Positions 4,743 to 6,989 of a stretch of 6,989 nucleotides of DNA are shown one piece after another (position 1 is the stretch's first letter; each line of letters starts with the position of its first letter). Below the pieces are notes generated by a model. The model was not told the origin of the DNA. It did no database searches and was given only the letters and a program-made list of their open reading frames with translations. Location: the NCBI GenBank assembly GCA_022508725.1, contig JAFLUR010000113.1, positions 1-6,989 on the forward strand, given 5' to 3'. This DNA comes from Oscillospiraceae bacterium (GTDB lineage: Bacteria; Bacillota; Clostridia; UBA1381). The translations under genes and the position numbers were made by a program.

Positions 4743-6989
4743 ATGAGCGGAAAAATCAAGAAATTCATAAGCTCGGTATTATCGGCTGTAATGCTTATAC
4801 CGCTTGTGCCGACGATCGCAGCGGCGGCGGAAACGGCAAACATTACGATCGAGTACCGCAAAGAGGAGGGTGAGTTGGTAAGATCGGTTGAGGTGACCGA
4901 GGAATATATCGATGGCGACACATATACCGTTCCCGATGAGCTTAAATCGGGTTTTGTGAAGAAAAATGACGAGGGATTTTATGATTATTATGAGATCAAC
5001 GAGTCAAAATCCGAGCTCAGTAAGGAGTTTGCAAGCCAAATGACTCTTGTGCTTGAGGTTAATCAAACCGACCGGTTTGACTATTACGATGATTTTGAGG
5101 ATACGACGCGCGTATATAACTGGAATACCGGCTCCGGCAGTTCCGCTCCCGCGGTGCAGACCGACGGAACAAAGTATATCAAACATTCCACGGGAAGCGG
5201 CTCTACAGGCGCGTATGCAACGTTTGACGAGGTGAGTGCGGAGAATAAAGAGGTCAGAATAACGGCTGATGTAAAATTCACGCACGCAACGGGAAGCAAA
5301 CCGGGACTCGGAGAGTTTTCGATAGGCAGCTCAAGTCCTACTTTCGGCAGCGGCAATATAAACTACGGCATAGAAGCCGGCACCGGTCATATATTGGCAT
5401 TACTGTACAGGGACGGGACAACATTGGAATTTAACAAAAAAATCGCAAATATCGATTTTGTGGATCAATGGATACATATTGAAGCCGATGCGGATTTCGG
5501 CAGGGAAACCGTTGTGGTGAAGCTGACAAACGAGAAAGGTGACACATGGGAGGGCACCGATTCTTTCTACAGCAGCGCTGTAGAGAGTAATATCGGTTCG
5601 ATATATCTTCGCAGTCCCGGCACCGACGGAACACTCGGCGTTGACAATCTGACAGTAAAGGTGACCGGTGAGGCACTGCCTAACGAGCCGGATATAAAGA
5701 GCGTGCTGAATTACAAATCGGTTTATGCATTCGGCGACAGTATCGTTTACGGACATAATGCGCCCGCACAGTCGTTTATGCGTCTTACGGCTAACAATTA
5801 TGCGATGAAGCTTAATATGATGGCGAAAAACGGAGCTACGATCATGTCAAGCAGCAATCATATACTTACGCAGATCAACAACGCGCCCTCCGACGCGCCG
5901 GATATCGTATTGTTCGAAGGCTATACGAACGACGCGTACGGAAGCGCCGCGTCGGATCCGGAATTCAATCCGAGCGGAATTCAGCGTGACGTGACGGAAT
6001 GCTACGGTGAAATAACGCCGAACGGAACAACCGTGTTTGATACCGATACCTTCTGCGGTTCGTTCGAGAACACAATAAAGACGATGAAGAATAAGTGGGG
6101 AGATAAAACAAAATATGTGTTTGTTACGATCCACGAGTCTAACGCAAGAAATCACGACATACAAGTAAAGCTGCGTGAATTGAGTATGGCGATATGCGAA
6201 AAGTGGGGCGTTGAAGTTGTTGATATGTTCACATATGAAAATTCCGCCGGTGAAAGACTTAACACATACGGACATACCGCCAAAGACGCGTATATGAATA
6301 AATATATTATTAACGGCAACGGTTCTCATCCGACCGTGGCAGCTTGTGAGGAATTCTATATACCGGCGGTTGTCGAGGTACTGGAAAGCCTGTATGATGA
6401 TGATAACAGCAATAATAACGGTGATGACAAAAATGACGATGATGACGATAAGGATAACGACCGCATTAAAAGTAATTCTCCCGCGGCGGTATCGGGCTAT
6501 GTTTCGATGACTGCTCTGCCGGGAAGCGTTGAGCTTGTAAGCGAAAGCAAAACCCCCGTGATACATATCGATGAGAGCGATTATCCGGGCGTTATCCGCG
6601 CGGCAAACGATTTGGTGAGCGATATTGAGGCCGTCACCGATAAAAAGCCGGCGGTAAAAAGTGAGAACATAGTCGAAATGCTCCCGGGTTCGTCCGGAAT
6701 TACAATGACCGACACAGGTATGGCGGTTTTGTTTGATTATCCTGTTCCCGGAGATTCGAAATGTTATGTTGCGGCGTATAACGCCGACGGTACACTTGAA
6801 GGAGTGAAAATATCCGCCGAGTCGTACGGAGGCGAAAGCTTCGATGACGGCAGTATTATCGGTTTCAGCTTTGATGAAAGGCTTACAAAGCCTGCGGGCG
6901 GCAAAATCAAAGCGTTCGTATGGCAGGAAATGAAGCCCGTCACGGGAGCTTTGGGTATGCTTGTCGATAAGGATGCGGATTTAAGCGGT
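4743..6989 (+). CDS. Secreted multidomain SGNH/GDSL hydrolase (3' end outside window)
   Basis: The frame is open from the ATG at 4743-4745 to the window edge, 749 residues without a stop. AAGGA lies 10 nt upstream. Residues 1-29 are a signal peptide (KIKK, hydrophobic core, AAAA), cut near Ala29/Glu30. Residues about 31-112 resemble a MucBP-type beta domain. Residues about 114-306 look like a laminin-G/concanavalin fold (YYDDFED to VDNLTV). Residues about 325-550 are the SGNH hydrolase: GDS with nucleophile Ser333, block II Gly364, GYTND with Gly393 and Asn396, and SHP with His529. The residue three before the His is Asn526, where Asp is usual. Residues 552-573 are an Asp-rich linker (12 of 22). 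Residues about 606-640 resemble the start of GH115 alpha-glucuronidases, and 675-730 (YVAAYNADGTL to AFVWQEMKP) a C-terminal module frequent in clostridial secreted enzymes. Likely an acetyl or feruloyl-type carbohydrate esterase; the substrate is unknown. It is probably controlled by the divergent AraC regulator. Confidence 0.88.
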   Translation, partial: MSGKIKKFISSVLSAVMLIPLVPTIAAAAETANITIEYRKEEGELVRSVEVTEEYIDGDTYTVPDELKSGFVKKNDEGFYDYYEINESKSELSKEFASQMTLVLEVNQTDRFDYYDDFEDTTRVYNWNTGSGSSAPAVQTDGTKYIKHSTGSGSTGAYATFDEVSAENKEVRITADVKFTHATGSKPGLGEFSIGSSSPTFGSGNINYGIEAGTGHILALLYRDGTTLEFNKKIANIDFVDQWIHIEADADFGRETVVVKLTNEKGDTWEGTDSFYSSAVESNIGSIYLRSPGTDGTLGVDNLTVKVTGEALPNEPDIKSVLNYKSVYAFGDSIVYGHNAPAQSFMRLTANNYAMKLNMMAKNGATIMSSSNHILTQINNAPSDAPDIVLFEGYTNDAYGSAASDPEFNPSGIQRDVTECYGEITPNGTTVFDTDTFCGSFENTIKTMKNKWGDKTKYVFVTIHESNARNHDIQVKLRELSMAICEKWGVEVVDMFTYENSAGERLNTYGHTAKDAYMNKYIINGNGSHPTVAACEEFYIPAVVEVLESLYDDDNSNNNGDDKNDDDDDKDNDRIKSNSPAAVSGYVSMTALPGSVELVSESKTPVIHIDESDYPGVIRAANDLVSDIEAVTDKKPAVKSENIVEMLPGSSGITMTDTGMAVLFDYPVPGDSKCYVAAYNADGTLEGVKISAESYGGESFDDGSIIGFSFDERLTKPAGGKIKAFVWQEMKPVTGALGMLVDKDADLSG

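Noticed and set aside
4673..4873. 66-codon plus-strand frame overlapping the esterase start
   Set aside because: It overlaps the signal-peptide coding region in another frame, has no ribosome binding site of its own, and the esterase frame is clearly the real one.
5847..6566. 239-codon minus-strand frame with an apparent hydrophobic segment
   Set aside because: It is antisense to the SGNH gene. The Ile/Val-rich 'membrane' stretch is the reverse complement of the Asp codons (GAT/GAC) of the acidic linker, and there is no sensible ribosome binding site or domain.

Overview
The window looks like chromosome of a gut-type anaerobic Clostridia member (Oscillospiraceae or Lachnospiraceae grade). 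This rests on AT-leaning intergenic DNA, GGAGG-type ribosome binding sites, near-consensus sigma-A promoters, Sel1 and zinc-ribbon housekeeping-like proteins, and a large secreted multidomain esterase under an AraC-family regulator. The taxonomic placement is inference from protein style, not from a marker gene.

Layout. Bases 1-101 are intergenic with one imperfect hairpin. Bases 102-1772 hold a two-gene minus-strand operon: a radical SAM protein of the YhcC/TIGR01212 type, then 21 bp later a small membrane protein with an N-terminal zinc ribbon and a Pro/Thr-rich tail. Bases 1773-2020 form a divergent promoter region with two well-formed promoters placed symmetrically around an 18-bp palindrome. 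Bases 2021-3604 encode a cytosolic zinc-ribbon protein with seven Sel1 repeats, closed by a strong hairpin terminator that overlaps its stop codon. Bases 3651-4496 (minus strand, convergent) encode an AraC-family regulator starting at TTG. Bases 4497-4742 form a second divergent promoter region containing a 30-bp-phased direct repeat and nested inverted repeats. From 4743 to the right edge runs an unfinished secreted SGNH/GDSL hydrolase of at least 749 residues.

How the genes relate. The AraC regulator and the secreted esterase form a typical divergent pair: a sugar- or polysaccharide-responsive regulator probably controls an extracellular carbohydrate esterase. The repeat overlapping the esterase -35 box is the best candidate for its operator. 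The radical SAM/zinc-ribbon operon and the Sel1 gene share a divergent promoter and may share a regulator. Their biological roles are unknown.

The most interesting points are the phased direct repeat, the folded leader candidate in front of the esterase, the exact symmetry of the first divergent promoter pair, and the unusual domain chain of the esterase: a MucBP-like start, a laminin-G-like domain, SGNH, an Asp-rich linker and a short GH115-like segment. I see no CRISPR array, tRNA, rRNA, transposase or recognisable defence system.
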